A stretch of 64,000 nt of DNA from Linepithema humile (taxonomy: Eukaryota; Arthropoda; Insecta; Hymenoptera; Formicidae): positions 17,975,411 through 18,039,410 of the forward strand of contig NC_090132.1 in NCBI RefSeq assembly GCF_040581485.1, in the 5' to 3' direction. Under the pieces are notes generated by a model. The model was not told the DNA's origin, did no database searches, and worked only from the letters and a program-made list of their open reading frames with translations. Below, piece by piece: positions 48,454-62,512 of the stretch (position 1 is its first letter; every line of letters begins with the position of its first letter). The translations under genes and the position numbers were made by a program.

Positions 48454-50221
48454 CTTCTCTTTCCACATATATATTATTATGTATATTTGTATTTCATTAT
48501 TTTTATTTATTAATTTAAAATAACATATGTGTACTGGATTGGTACCATTAACAACAATTTAATTTCTTAATGTGTTGTTCGTTAAGACCAAAGAAGTAAA
48601 AAAAAATATGTTGATAAATGGTTTGGTATCTTAATAATTACACATTTGGCTCGTGCGAGAATTTAAAGTCTGCATATACCGTTTGCTGCGCGTGAGAGTC
48701 GTTTGCCAGGAAGCTCTACAAGCGTCTTTAACGACCTACTCCTTTCCGCCATCGCGTAGGAAATGCGCTCAGCAGAACGCGACAACAAATCATATTTCGC
48801 GAGCGTACTCGTTCTCGGCTGCGTTTGATGTGTCGTCGTTGCCGGTCGGGTGGATGCACATACGGCGTGTGTATATAGGGACCGTTCAAGCCGGACGAAT
48901 GGACGCGCGTATTTGTGAGTGCGTATGTGAAGAGAGAAACGTCGGAAATATTTTTTCTTCTCGCGTATATTTCGGTCGTCTGTCGATAGCAGCGACGTTC
49001 GAGGAGGGTCCCGGGAAGTGAGCCACATATGTGTTACTGTCGGGATCTATGACACCGTTAAAGCCGAGTGGCAGCTTGAGTGCTCGCCTATCGCTTCGTT
49101 CAAGCAGATGCATTTTTTGTCGTCGATATTAATCATCAGATAATAGCGTTTCAGCAATGCTTAATATCGAGATATTTCTCTGCACATATTTAGCAGCAAC
49201 TGTTTCCACTACAAAGCGTTTAACCGATTAAATTTTAAAAATTAATTAAAATTTTTTCACAAAGAGTAGAATATATAGACTTTTATATATTTATAATTTT
49301 TTGTAAACGCATTTTATTTTGTTTAATTGCTTTGCAGTATACACAATTATTGCTAAATGTGCACATAGAAATATCTCGATATTAAACATTGCCGTACGTA
49401 TATGTAATATATACGTATTTCCATCGTTTATAGTAAAAGTTGGAGTTCAGAGATCGATCGTTTTTTCAAATATTATATTGTTCGCGGTTACATGTTTTAT
49501 ACATATTATTTTCATCCGGGTAAACTAAATAATTTGCACGAGTTTCGCGCGAAAATTATTACTTGCTAAAAGGTTGCGCTTCCACTTCTGATATTTCTTT
49601 TGAATGTGCTATATTAATGGCAGAAATATGATTTGGTGAGAGAGCATATCCTGCGTGCGCGTTCGTATTCACCCTGCCACTTAATGGAAATGTCCTGCGT
49701 TCGGTAACGATAGCCACTGAAATCTCAATATCATCCACGCTTAATGACATTTACGGGAATATATGTAAGCGAATGCCATGATATATCAACACAGAGAAAT
49801 GTTCTCTTGCAGAACTGTTATCTGTGTGCCTGATGTCGTCCGTGAATATGATATAATAACGGAATAAAATATTCTTATCCTTCATCAAACACATTATGCG
49901 AATGTGCAAATATTTTCTTGTCAAAAGAAAATATATATTTATCTCATTCTTATTTCATTAAATTTTTTCACTTTAAAAAGTTAAATATTAAAATAATAAT
50001 ATAAATTAAATATGATATATATTTAACCAATTCTTTTAATTTATGATAACAGTTTATCATTTAAAAGAAATGTAAAGAGAACTTTGAGAGAGAAAAAAAA
50101 TATAGAAGAAAACTATAGTGTTTTGATTATACAATTTTGTTCTTTTGCAATTAAAGCTCAGACAAAAAAATCCGAATATTTTATGTATCTGAATTATTTA
50201 AAGAAGAAAAATGAGCGTCAA
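45607..50221. other. Noncoding stretch with microsatellite and CpG-rich patch
   Basis: AT-rich with a purine-rich tract at about 47100-47148, a (CT)n tract at 48371-48462, and a CpG-rich patch at about 48640-49120 with overlapping frames on both strands (121 and 122 codons). A weak exon candidate lies at 47863-47918. No gene is recognised. Confidence 0.4.
48371..48462. repeat. (CT)n microsatellite
   Basis: About 92 bp of CT repeat with occasional TT interruptions. A 68-codon Ser/Leu-repeat frame through it is an artefact of the repeat. Confidence 0.9.
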
Positions 50222-51715
50222 GTTTAGATATCTTGGAGAGTTTGAATAGTTCGTACATATCCAGTTCGAGAAAGTCCAAACCACTTAACGTTCGATCTCA
50301 AGATCCAAACTGAAATGTTCGACCACTTGAAATTTCCGAACACTTTAAATAATAAATAAAGAATAAATTATTTATCTTCAAGATACTTTGTCAAAACATA
50401 ATTTCCTGCGGAAATCCCCCTTTTTTTCTCAGTAGTCTATCGATGGTTGTTCCTCCATGGCATTTACAAAAGACAACTAATTAATATTAACTTTTCTCAC
50501 GCGTTCTTGATCACATCATGATAAAAAAGTTCGAAAAAGCATGAAATCGCATAGCGCTTTGACACTCATAGCATCCGAAGCAAAGTAAACAAATGGAAAT
50601 GGGAAATCAAAAATTGCAAAATTAATTTTGTGTGCCACTTCTACAGCTACGCTAAACCCAAAATATTTTTATAAACTCTCGCGCTTTTTGAATATGAAAA
50701 ATAAAATATATCTGCGTTTCGAAATGTTTAGAGGGTTTTATCGCGTATTATAACAACCGAATAAAGTGTACATGTTACAATTAAAAATATATTTATTCGC
50801 GCGTTTAATTAGCTTCCGCGATTAGCAATATTTCACGCGAATATATTTTTAATTCTAACTTGCATATTTTATTTGTTTATTTTAGTATTAAATAAAATTT
50901 TAAATGCTTTGAAACGCAGATATTTTTATTTACGTAGACGGCAACAAAAATTGTTACGTAACTTTGTTATGTCTCAAATTAAACTCATGACAAATAGAAA
51001 TTGAATATTAGTAGCAATCGACTATTGAAAGAAGCCAGGGAGGTGCATCAAGCATCGATGTAGCAATTTTAAAATAACTGATTTATCATTTGTTTATTAT
51101 TTGTAGTATATTAATTATTTATCCTTGTAGTGGCATTTCGTATCACTGTGCAATATAACGCATACAAAATTAATTACTTCAAAATATTTATTTACAAATA
51201 TTTATTTTATCAATTAACGACTATTTTTGTGTACTTAATTGATTTACTGTTTGATTTGTATTTCTATTGAAAATGTGGAAAAAATTTATATTATAAGATA
51301 TTTTATTTTAACTGTTCGCAAACTATTAGTAAAAAAAATATTAGACAACTAGACAAATATTTCTAAAATATGATATTTTTCAGGCTTTTTATACTACAAA
51401 TATTTTTAACGCATTTTTATTAAAAGAAGATTAAAAATGGAATGAAATAAATATTCATTAATTGACGAAAATTTAGAGATATAATATGTTTTGAATATGT
51501 TTAAATTAATTTCTCAACTGACTGTACATGTATACATTATTACACATTTCATAAGTTTTGTTTTATATTGTAATTATAACAATTTCCGAATTTTTGGTCC
51601 TGAAGTTAGTTCGAACCATTCAAATATACTTTCAGCTTGAAAAACGTAAACTATTTAACACTTGGTTTCAAAATCCGAACTGTTGGACCACTTGAAATTT
51701 CCGAGCATTACTAAT
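50222..51715. repeat. Diverged direct repeats enclosing an inverted-repeat element
   Basis: The segments at about 50222-50350 and 51600-51715 are homologous in direct orientation, with a 19-bp identical block GACCACTTGAAATTTCCGA at 50321-50339 and 51686-51704. Between them is an element at about 50699-50931 with terminal inverted repeats (AAATAAAATATATCTGCGTTTC against reverse-complemented TAAATAAAAATATCTGCGTTTC in shortened form) and an inner hairpin (50775-50802 with 50836-50854). The direct repeats could be two copies of a dispersed element rather than true terminal repeats. No reverse transcriptase or integrase frame lies between them. Confidence 0.5.
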
Positions 51716-54548
51716 ATAATCTTATCACTCTTTTCCGTCCACGATTTGATTTGTATGAAAGTTTAAAACTCCAATAACGATCAGCTCGTATGCATTAAAA
51801 TACCTCGATTGTTGCGGATTATCTTCCGAAACAGATACAATGCAACAATTTGTGATTGTCCATTAGAGAGAAAGAGAAAGAAAGTTTCATTTTTATCCCG
51901 CATCTGTCCCTACGCTCTTTCCCAGGCTGCCAAGCACGGGACGCACACAATGTCGATAGCAGCGGCTTGTAGCGGCCGGAATGATTTCCGGTTAATATTC
52001 CGCCGACCGGCGCTCGACTGGGTAGATATAATTAAAAACCTCGGCGTTCTCTGCGGATCGTCCGCCACCGCGAAATTGCATGTAAAATTGGGCCGAGTCG
52101 GCCGCACGCGCGCGCAACACACTGCAACGCGGCCGTTGCAGTAACGTTGATATACCGCGCGGCCGGCCGCACCGCAAAACCTCAACGCGAGTTCGCCGTA
52201 GGTAGGTAATTTTGCAGAGGGCCAGTTGCAGGAATCAAAGTGGCGAGCGGACGCAGCGGGGTTACGTCGGGCGCGGGCTCTAGCCGGTTAGTTGCGTGGG
52301 GTTGACAAGAGGGTGCAAGAGGAGGAAGAGGCGAAGAGTGGTTGCCTGCCCGGGGAAGGGGAGGAAAATCCCGAATTCAGGGCGCAGGTGTCAAGTGCAG
52401 TTCTCCGGTATTTCTACCGCCAAACACGTCGCTTTAACCGCGACTCGCGCTACTTTACGCGCGCGCGCGCGCGCGAGATACATAAATATATTTGACTTGC
52501 GGCTGCTTTACGGGGGGGGGGGGGGGGGCGGCGGCGGCAGGGTATGAGTACGAATTTTGAGGTAGCCCAAAGCTTTCTGAATGCCCAGACATCATTGGCT
52601 AGATTGCGCCAAGTAAGCGCGGTAGGAAACCTCAATCTCGCGATGCCATGAACGCGTTGAAATGTAATACACTACTCGCGCAGTTTAATATTATTTTCGC
52701 GTAAAATGTGTATCGCGGATACGCGCGCACAAGGATACTTTTGATATTTCGATAACAATTGAACAACGATTTGATACAAAATATTTTAGATATCGATATC
52801 ATTTCTACCATTTTCACAGCTCCGAATAATAGAATCAAAGCTACATTGATGCGTGGGTTGCGCGTTGATCATCGATGCCGAACGTGCATCGCGCGCGGTG
52901 TATGCATTTCGCGTGGCACGCTCGCGCGTCCGAGTGTGAGATTTCAGCGGCGCCCCGGATCAGGGAAGCGAACAAATATTGACAGTGAATTTGTCCGCGC
53001 GTGACCGACGCCGGCAAAACCCATCAAGAGACATCCTGATAACATATTCATAAGGGAAAATGCAAAATGTTGTCGGTTGGTCCTAGTCTGTCTCCTTTTC
53101 TTCGTCACGTCCCATCATCATGCCGTCACGCACCCTTTGAGACGTTTTGAAAGACAGCGTCGTTCTTTTTTTATCCCTCCTTCTCCTTCATACCTGAACA
53201 TCACCACCGTGGCTATTTATATCTATTTCGCCCGCATCGTGACACACAGCGGTGGCTGCAAATGGCACGTCTCGCGAAACGTTCCCGTCTCAAATGGTGC
53301 GTTAGCAGTAACGTGAGCGTCAGACGTGGTGGACCGAATGCAATACATCGTATGATAAACCACGCGATCGGAATAAATCGGGCTACATTTCGTCGGGAGA
53401 TCGCGTAAATTATATCGTTAAGCGTCGATAGACGCTTTAGACTCGACGGCACTACATAGCAAACGACTACATGAATATATTCCAGTGAAACGTTAGGATA
53501 TCTAATCAAAATAAAATTCAATCGCTTGGTGGAGGAGGAATCAAAAATGGAACGTGTGTCAACGCATGTCAACGTTTTTTATTATTTTATGTGACGTACA
53601 TTGTTCGTAAAAAAAAGAGGATAAAACCGTGTGCCAAATCCGTGTGCGCAAACCATTATTTTCTATTTATAATAAACGGAAGCAATGAATTTCTTTCCAT
53701 TTTGATAATTGGAAATAATATACACGCATTTATATTTGGTATACACATGCACGCGAAAAAAATTAACGATCTATCATGTAACGCATAAAATTCGAAATTA
53801 AAATATGTTATTTCACCGGTTATTTTGGGTAAAAGTTTATCTCGCAAATGGTGATTATCTGCAAGTAGCGGAAACAGAAAATCATAATCAATTGTAACGT
53901 AATTGCAACTCTGGACGATTATCAGTTCTACTCGCGAATGGTTGGTCATTTAAAGCGGATGTGTGTACATATACACGAAGTATTAATATTTCACGAAATT
54001 AATAATTATCAGCTCGGTGTTTGTATCAATTAAACGGCTGAAATAATCATGGCTCGATAGTCATAAAGGACGTATCGGCGTCAGTCGACCAACGCTAAAA
54101 TATACACGGTGCCGGCACACGGGCTCGAATCGTGTGTATGCGCTGACACATTAAAATATATGCTAATAGACTAATGCGCACCCACACATGCACGCGTGTA
54201 TAATTTAGAAGCGGGCTTAATGTTCCGTGGTTGCCGCAAAGTTACACGGGGTTAAGTTATACGCATTCCGCAAACCCTCGGAGACACGAATCCGTGATAA
54301 AAGGAGGAAGGAGTAAGAAGACGAATATAGAGAAGATCGCGAATGGAAACGGGGATTCGGCGATGCGCCGAGAATTACCAGAGCAAGCAAGAAGTTAGTA
54401 ATTTTCCAGGTTGCCGTGGATAAACTATAATATAGCAAAGCACACTCCGTTAAAAGCGTAAAGCGATGCAGCGGCATTATCGAATAAGCGCCCTGCTCCT
54501 ATTTCCCATCCCCGTCGTTTTATCGTAACACACACGAAGACGTCACGT
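51716..54548. other. CpG islands, possible promoter region
   Basis: 51780-52640 is the most GC-rich part of the window, with a (GC)n run at 52459-52475, a 17-G run at 52512-52528 and a GGC repeat just after it. A second CpG-rich block spans 52840-53420. Such islands often mark promoters or 5' UTRs, but I see no initiator, TATA or first-exon evidence that decides it. 53420-54548 is AT-rich and then GC-moderate. All frames overlap on both strands. Confidence 0.4.
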
Positions 54549-54748
54549 TTAACCCTTGCTCGGCAGATATTCTGCTTCCCATTTATGTCACGATGGTTTT
54601 ATTTACATCGCTTGACAAAACATTGTGAGACAAAACATTCCTATTTTTTGCCCATCTCCATGATCCTCTTTTTAGAGCATGAAAACAAAATTCCACTATA
54701 CGTCCGAATAGATCCGGTATTCGTTATTGGCGGTCAGGCATCTGTTAA
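54549..54748. mobile_element. TTAA-flanked miniature element, copy B
   Basis: TTAA at 54549-54552 and 54745-54748 flank 192 bp that start CCCTTGCTCGG and end, in reverse complement, CAGATGCCTGACCGCCAATA. It aligns with copy A at 31958-32148 (191 bp) over shared CACGATGGTTTTATTTACAT, GCTTGA and CCGAATAGATCCGG-type blocks. Likely the same non-autonomous piggyBac-type family. A 67-codon frame across it is not conserved in copy A. Confidence 0.7.
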
Positions 54749-57700
54749 CATCAACTCGGAAAATCTTATAAAATACATACAACAATAAACATCTATTGCA
54801 AATATTCTTTATTTAATATTTAATTTAATGATTTATTTGGAAAGTTAATTGTTTATAATGTTTTTAGAGTTATTAATCTAGAATTGGAAGTATATGAAAC
54901 TAACGTAATAGAGATTATATTAAATATATTGGACAAATAGAAAACGATAAATTAATAAGTAACATTTAAATATTTAATTTATCAACTATAAATAAAAGTA
55001 AAAATAAGGTAGCTAATTTTCACTACTTATTATTAAAAATAAAAAGAGGATGATCAATTATTACTCTAATATAAAATAAGATTCTAAAAATCTACATCAA
55101 GAAGTTTATTTTAATATTTAAATGTTTCAATTATACGTATAATTTGTAAAAAATTTGTAAAAAATTCTCTTTTTATTTGTAAATTATTAGTTCCACATTT
55201 TTTTATTTATTCCGTATTTTGCCGTTTTAACTTCACATTTGTACCATTTTTTTTTTTATATTTATGTCATAATCGAGTGAGATGTTTAAGCAAAAGAAAA
55301 TGATTTATTCTATAGATTTCGATCTAAATAAACTTTATACATATATCGAACGTGTCTTATCGTAACCAATTTTTTTTTTAACATTAATTGTTAATGTGAT
55401 TAACGGGGACATAACTCCAAAGAAGAGAATATAAATACAAATGTAAGTTCTTCTTTCTTGCTCTCTTCGTTTATAAAAGTTGCATTCTCGGGTGGAACGT
55501 TTTATGAATCTTGTATCTCACCAAGAGGGCAAGCGACAGCGAAGGCGGATTCAAGAAAGGGAAAATAGGAATCTTTATCCCTCTCCTCTCTGTCTCGAGA
55601 ATTTACGTTGAGATATTTTCGTGTCTAATATATTTGGTTTTATTTTATCGTTAAAAATGCAATGTTGTATTTTATCTGTTGCAATATTATTGCAACATTT
55701 TTATTTATTCTAGTATTTCAGTCATCTTATTTCATCAGAATTGTAAATTGCTTGTAATGTGTTATTGCATTCGTCACGATCGATTCTTATGTTAAGTAAG
55801 ACTGGAGTTAGACAGACTTGGATTAATTAAAAACGTATGCATCGGATTTATCCCATGATCAATCTCAATTTATAATTGAGAAACGACTTTGTTGACATTA
55901 TAAATTTCTTTTACATTATTATTCCTTAATCCGCGAAATTGTTTCGAACGCCTGTCTGTCATTTGACAGATCAGAAAGACAATCAAAAACAGCCCCCATG
56001 CTGCGACGCTTCGGTGACCGTGCATCCACGATGATATTTTAACTATGCCAACAGTCGAGGAGTCTGCGAGCATCGATTCTGTCTCTGTGTCACAAGGTGG
56101 GAATTCCCTTTGATGCCCATATATAGGTATCGAACGATGACATTGTGTTAACCGATTGTGTTGCCTTCGTACACGGCGGCCAGAGTTAGATTGGTGTGTA
56201 TACGCGCTCGCTACGCCGAGTATAGGTCAAAATGTATGCGTGTGTGTCCTGTCCACGGAAGCATGAAGTCTCTATATAAACTAACCGCGACTAGTCCAGG
56301 AAGTGGCTTCTATTAGTGATCTACAATGTTTAGCAGCCATACGCTCGAGTTCATTGTTTAAGATGGATCAAAAAGATTGATGTTGCGATATGTATTACGT
56401 TGATATTCGAAAGTAAACTCTGTTAGAACATTGCTCAAGTTTAGCAAGTCCACCAAGGTATTTGCAAATCCAAGTTGAAATCATCCGCGTTTATACTTTC
56501 GGCGGTACATTTTCTAAAAATTTACTCCGATTTGCAACTATTTAATTTTTTACATTTTTCTTTAATTAAGAAACATGTTTTAATTTCAAAATATAATTAA
56601 AATCCATTTCCATTAACGCAATTAAAATCACGGAAAAAATCTACTTTTTAATAAAAATTTTATAAAATATTTAAAGAACTATCTTGTGGAATTATAAAAT
56701 ATAGTGATTTAGACTTTAATATAAATGAAAAAGTTTCGAAGTACGCAAGATAAAAATAATTTATCCTATTTATGCATTTATAATTATGAACAGATTTGTG
56801 ATTTAGATAATTACAGATTTGTGGTATTATTGAATTGATTGTTATTAGAATCTTTCTGTTATTAGATCCATTATTATTATATTTCAGGTCAGGCTAAATT
56901 AGTTGATTAATTAGATATTTTGGAAATGTCAGCTAATCAGCGAAATGTAAGATGATATTATCATTAATTGCCGATCAGAATAATAATAATATTTGATAAT
57001 GTAAAGTTTATCCTACTAAATCATAATATTTTATTCTCATAAATTCATTGTGTACTGCATTCTCATAAATTAAATGTTTTCAAAATTGTTTTCCAGAAAA
57101 TATGAAGATTTGATTTAAAATATTAAAAGTAGAAATGTTATAAAAAAGAAACTACTTTTCTAAATTATTTGATTTTTCAGAGAAAAAGAGTAGAAGAGTA
57201 ATTTTATATTTGCGCATTATAAATATTGAAGGAAGAAGTACTTTTTTAGTTTTTTTCCCCTATTTCTAGCATGTAGAACTTTTGTCGATCAACAGATAAT
57301 TTTACGAATGTATTTACTTACATAACTCTTTTTATACCAGCTCTCTATATATTCCTTTCGATTCGCATCTAGGTCAGGTCATAACAGCCTTGTCATCTTA
57401 AAATGGAATTTCCTTGGAATCGTTTCAGAAATGGAAGAGTCGACAAGAGAAAAGCGTAGAACGATAAGCGCTCGTTAAGTGAATGCATTTAACCATTAAA
57501 ACTGATCGTTTGCGGAAGTACACGCGGTCGGCATCTCACCTAATGCAGTTGGCATTAGCCCCGGGGAATACTTTTGTACCCCCTTCGGGAAAGTGGGGGG
57601 GGATTACGTACGAAATGCGGGCGTAATAATTGTCTGTTGCCGGAGATTGGTTTAGACGTTACATCGTCGATGCGATAGAGAGCGCAGGGAACTGCTGTTT

Positions 57701-58080
57701 CCTATTGTACAGCTAATTACATCGGGGATTCGGGGACCCACGGCAGAGCAATACCGAAATTAACTAATCTACCGATGAAAGAACCCGCGATACTAAACAC
57801 TCGTCCTCGCATAAACCAGCATCGGTCCACTGCAGTGTGCCAAATAATGGGCGTTAACGCGTGCGAGGCGGAAGTGTTGCAGGAAAAGAAGTAGCAGCGA
57901 TAATGATTTTAACGCTGCATTTTTGCTGAACGCGTCACGCATGCAAAGCTTGATTATTTTGCATCTGATATTAGGAAAGTAAAAAAACGTAAAATGTTAC
58001 AATTTATTTAAAAAATTTTATGTAATAAAATTTGCCAGGGTGAATAGAAAACATTATTTTCTATATTAACAAAGCATACT
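54749..58080. other. AT-rich noncoding stretch
   Basis: Very AT-rich, with no gene recognised. GC-moderate patches lie at 55490-55620, 56080-56300 and 57360-57900. The last includes ACCCCCTTCGGGAAAGTGGGGG, a potential hairpin at about 57578-57600. Confidence 0.5.
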
Positions 58081-60391
58081 TTGATAAAATTTTTCTAACG
58101 AAACACGTACTCCGACTTGTCGGAACTAAATGGAGTGGTGTTCTCCTTTTTCTTCCTTCTTCTCCTTCTCTTTTTCTCTGTATTCCAACTCGGCTTTTCT
58201 CAAATTATTTGCCAACGCGGCCTTTTTTTGGCACCTCCTGGTAGAAAAACAAGCTATGACGAAATTGCGCGCATTTATGTTGCGAACTCTCATGAGTCTC
58301 TAATGAAATTCACGGGTGTTTCGAAACGGCATTCACGGGGGAGGAGTGGGGGGGGGGGGAGGGAGGAAACGGGATGGAGACGAAGCTTTATTAAACCCCG
58401 GATTAAATAGCCGGAATTATTCAAAAGCTCAATTATCAGCTTATTGTCGGTCTAGCTGACGCTACGGGCTAAAGCCGTGGGAAGGACACAGATGGTGCGC
58501 GCGCGATGACCCCTTCCACTCCGACCCAACCTCCCGTCCTCTTACCTCCTTCTCACATGCTCGCGACAGCCAGAAATAAGGGATTTTTTAGTGGCCGTAG
58601 TGCAAACTACAAACTCGAGATATATCAACACCGCGGACGTGAGGGCTGACGACGAAGGGCTGGAGGGGAGGACGTTTCACAGGCACGCGCTTTACAAGGG
58701 CTCCGTTTTAATCCGTTACCGGGCTAGGTGGCGGCCTTATTTTCCCCGAGATCGTTTTTCCGAGCCCGTTGGAAAAACGACCACCGTCGAGTTTTTATCC
58801 GCAGCTTAACCTTCCGGAATACACGCGCGTACGTGTACGGAGTACACGGATGTCGGCTTTCGTACTTAGAGGGAAAAGCGTTTTACCGCGAGCGACTCAA
58901 CCTGAGATGCTTTTTCTTCACTCCTTCATTATTCGATTGACCTTCAAAGAAAGCGGTCAGCCAAGCGTCGCTTTCGGTGTCAAAAACGGGGGCTGAAGAA
59001 ACCGAAACGGCTACGTACAAAATGCGATGTAATCACTTAACTGCACGATACGATGGGCACGAAAGCGCGGAACAGAGCAAGGAGTATACATGTACATTGT
59101 AGATTATTATGTGCAAGTTAATGGTATCATTAAAGCATCTCGTTGAAAATCCGCATCAACGATATGTAGAACAATAGAATATTCACTGATGTAAATTGAG
59201 CGGTCAGTTTACATTGTAAATTTAAAATAAGATTCGAATCTGTTTAGATAATGCGAAATAAAAGCTGTCATATTTAATAAATGTTATTTTTATAAATGCG
59301 GCGATGTGTAAACAGTACTAATTATGTCATAAATTTACACAATCGTCATTTCAGTTTCCAGACCAGAGCTTTTAGAACGCATTTCATTAATTACGTTGAT
59401 TTTTGTCAATTATGAACTTATATTCTTTTCAAAATCGAGCGAATCGAATATATTTTTCGTAATAGCGTCGTTACCACCGGGAATTACGCGCGTTTACGTT
59501 GCATGGATAATGAACAGAGTACTCAAATGAGTCTCGTGAGGCGTGGCAGTATCGCACGCTGTCATTAAAGCACCGCTCGCGCTGTTAATTAATTGATTAA
59601 CAATTGATCGCATGACGGATTGAATATGTATGCAGCGGACGCGAACGCGCAAGCAGGGCGAAAGATAGGCTCGACAAGGGCGCTTTAACGTGATAGGAGA
59701 CGAGAGCAGCGACGTCGTGTATAAGGGGCGATTGCTCGTGATAATGAGTCATTAGCGACGAGGACATGAGAGCGTGACATTGCGCGTTCCGTCGGCCGTG
59801 TGTGTATATATAAACATATACGTTGTCCAAGTATGCGTTGTTGATTGGAGCCAATTATGTCGAAATTACCAGTTAAAAAAATTGTACGATTGTGTTGGTT
59901 AAGATTTTATGTACATATAGAGGGATATATGCACTGTTTGACGTAAAACGCGACGCACCGATAAAATGATTTTAAGTCCGCGATATTTACAAAATATTAA
60001 TCTGTAAGATTTTAAGTATAGATTTTCTTATATGAACGGTTTTTGCACTATTTCTTTATCTCCTCGTTAATATAGCGTACAAAATTCACTGGGCTTGCTT
60101 TTCAGGTGCGTCGATTTTTAATTAGTGTATGTAAGAAAAATTTATCAAATTATTATTTTACGATGATAATATTATTTAACTTTATAATTTAATTATATTT
60201 ACATTTATAATTTAATTATATTTAAATATTTTATGTCCTAAAATACTTGAAATATTTTTTATGAAATCCGTATAATATGAACAATTTGTGGTAATTAATT
60301 AAAACAGAGGAAAAACAGAAAGATAGAACTAAATACTTGTGAATATGAATGAGTAATTAGTTTCAATCATAGTAAAATGAGATAATTAGAG
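58081..60391. other. CpG-rich island then AT-rich noncoding DNA
   Basis: 58081-59030 is CpG-rich with a 12-G run at 58348-58359 and four overlapping plus-strand frames of 70-97 codons without splice support. 59030-60391 is AT-rich with CpG-rich patches, and includes a near-exact tandem copy of TATAATTTAATTATATTTA at about 60182-60228. Confidence 0.4.
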
Positions 60392-62457
60392 CTAAACCAC
60401 AATCGAGAACTCGATGATCTTCATAAGCCGATCGATTTTTGGCAGCAAACGCTTCGTGGGAAGCGTCCAGATTATCATCCATGCCGAAGCACAAATTTCA
60501 TAAGCTTTAACCCAGCGCATCGGCGCGCATTTAACTTCGCACCTGCAGCGATCGTATAACGCTGTCAGCCGGTGTTTACAGTGCACGTGTTGCAGCTACG
60601 GATGCATTGTGACGCGCGTGATAACCGTAATAATCGAAATGTTCGTGATTTCCCGTTACTGTGTGTTCGCCACCCTCGGTTTGTCGTAATGACGCCTCAG
60701 AATTGATAGTTCAAGAATTGCAAATGTAGATTCAAGATAAACAGCTTAAAAATCTGCTATTCTATATAGTTTGTATCGATTTGCTAATATCAAATGTAAA
60801 TTAAAATTTATTGTTAAATAGTGTATTTACAATTACAGAAGTAATCTTATTTAGCAGCAATATTGCATAATAAGAAATTTTTAATAATTTATAATTTGTA
60901 GAAATTATTAACGTCTTTATTCTGATTTGAGAAAAATGTAGGAAATATGAGGAATAAATCTGAGACACTTTGCATAGCTTGTAAGTCTCAGTATGACGGA
61001 AAATAGCTAACTCTCCGTCCTGGAGAGGCAGTCATATCAAGGATAAATTCTAGACGTCGCGTTTGCGTCGTTTCGTTGTAGAGAGCCTCGTTTCGAAGGC
61101 GACAAGATTACGCGACGGAACATCGTATATGCAATTTCTGGATCTTATCACGCCGATACGATAGACAGCTACGTATTTCATGAATAAAACACGCAAATAT
61201 GCGTGCGCACTGACAAGTTTCGGGAAAAGGATGGTCCCGTGAATGTGTGAACCGGTGAGAGGCCGGTCCCGCCGGTATATGCCGCATATATTCCATCCCG
61301 AGCACAGAATAAAAACAAAGTTTCTACCGAGATGCGGATGGTACTTTTGCAAATTTGACATCGAATCTGTCGATTTTTAGAGAGAGCACTCGCGACGCGT
61401 TTCGATAACTTTATTGTTAGTTACACACCGCGCACTGTTCCGGACGCGCCGGTAATATCGGGCTGAAAGAAAAGTTTCAGACGGAGTAGCTATAGGATTT
61501 TTCCATCAACATTTTGCTAAATACGGATGAATTATCAAACGCGTTGAATAGAAATTGTTTTCAGCTAGTCGGCGATATGCATCCGCGATATTTCATTTCC
61601 GAGGAATTATTCATCCAGCACGATATATGCGCTTATCTACGAAGTTGGATTATATTTTCATGGATGCTATACGTATATGACTGCAAAAACATATTATATC
61701 TTATGTCAATTACAAATCAGTCCAAAATGTTAAATCTAAATCGGATCTAAATTGAAAGAGCTAAATTCTAGATTTCAGCTAAATTCTAGATTTTTAAATT
61801 TCAGATTAAAGTGCATATATTTTATATTTTTTCATATGTCTGACAAGACTAGTGTAAATATTTTATTTTAATAATTATGATACATTATATTTCCACTAAA
61901 CATTTCAGACTACATTTCACTTGAGACGGAAGCACAGCAGTGCTCTTTTACCTAATTAATTCTACACATATTGTTCATCGTAAATTAATGTTTAACCAAT
62001 CCTTCCGGCAAATAGTTCTCTCCGCGAAATATGCTCGCATAATTAACCGGGTCTACAGGACTGTCCAGCATACGTTAATAAGTAAATTCGCCCTGAATTA
62101 CTGTACTACCATCGGGCTTAATTAATTACGCTCGCGTTATAATATCACCTACGGCCACCAGTGCGAAATCGCTGGCGACTGTATCTGTGTATCTTTCGTT
62201 TCCTCTTGAACAAACATGCCGACCGCGTTCGTAACGTCGATGTAACCGCAATCCAGTTTTTAGGACAAAGTTTGGCGACACGAGAAGCTCGTTCGCAGAG
62301 TCATCGTGTGCGAGAAAGAGGATAGGTCGCGAAACTAGAAAGCGGCTTTAGAATTTAATGCGTGGGAGGTTTCGGCTTGCAGAGGCATTCGAACGTATTC
62401 TGCTGGGTTTTGTCGTTCCTACGGGAGCGTTGAAGGAGAGAAAAAGTGAGAGAGAGG

Positions 62458-62512
<55 letters not shown>

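Noticed and set aside
48653..49028. Plus and minus frames of about 121 codons covering the same bases
   Set aside because: Mutually overlapping, no recognised motif, no codon bias. Considered chance.
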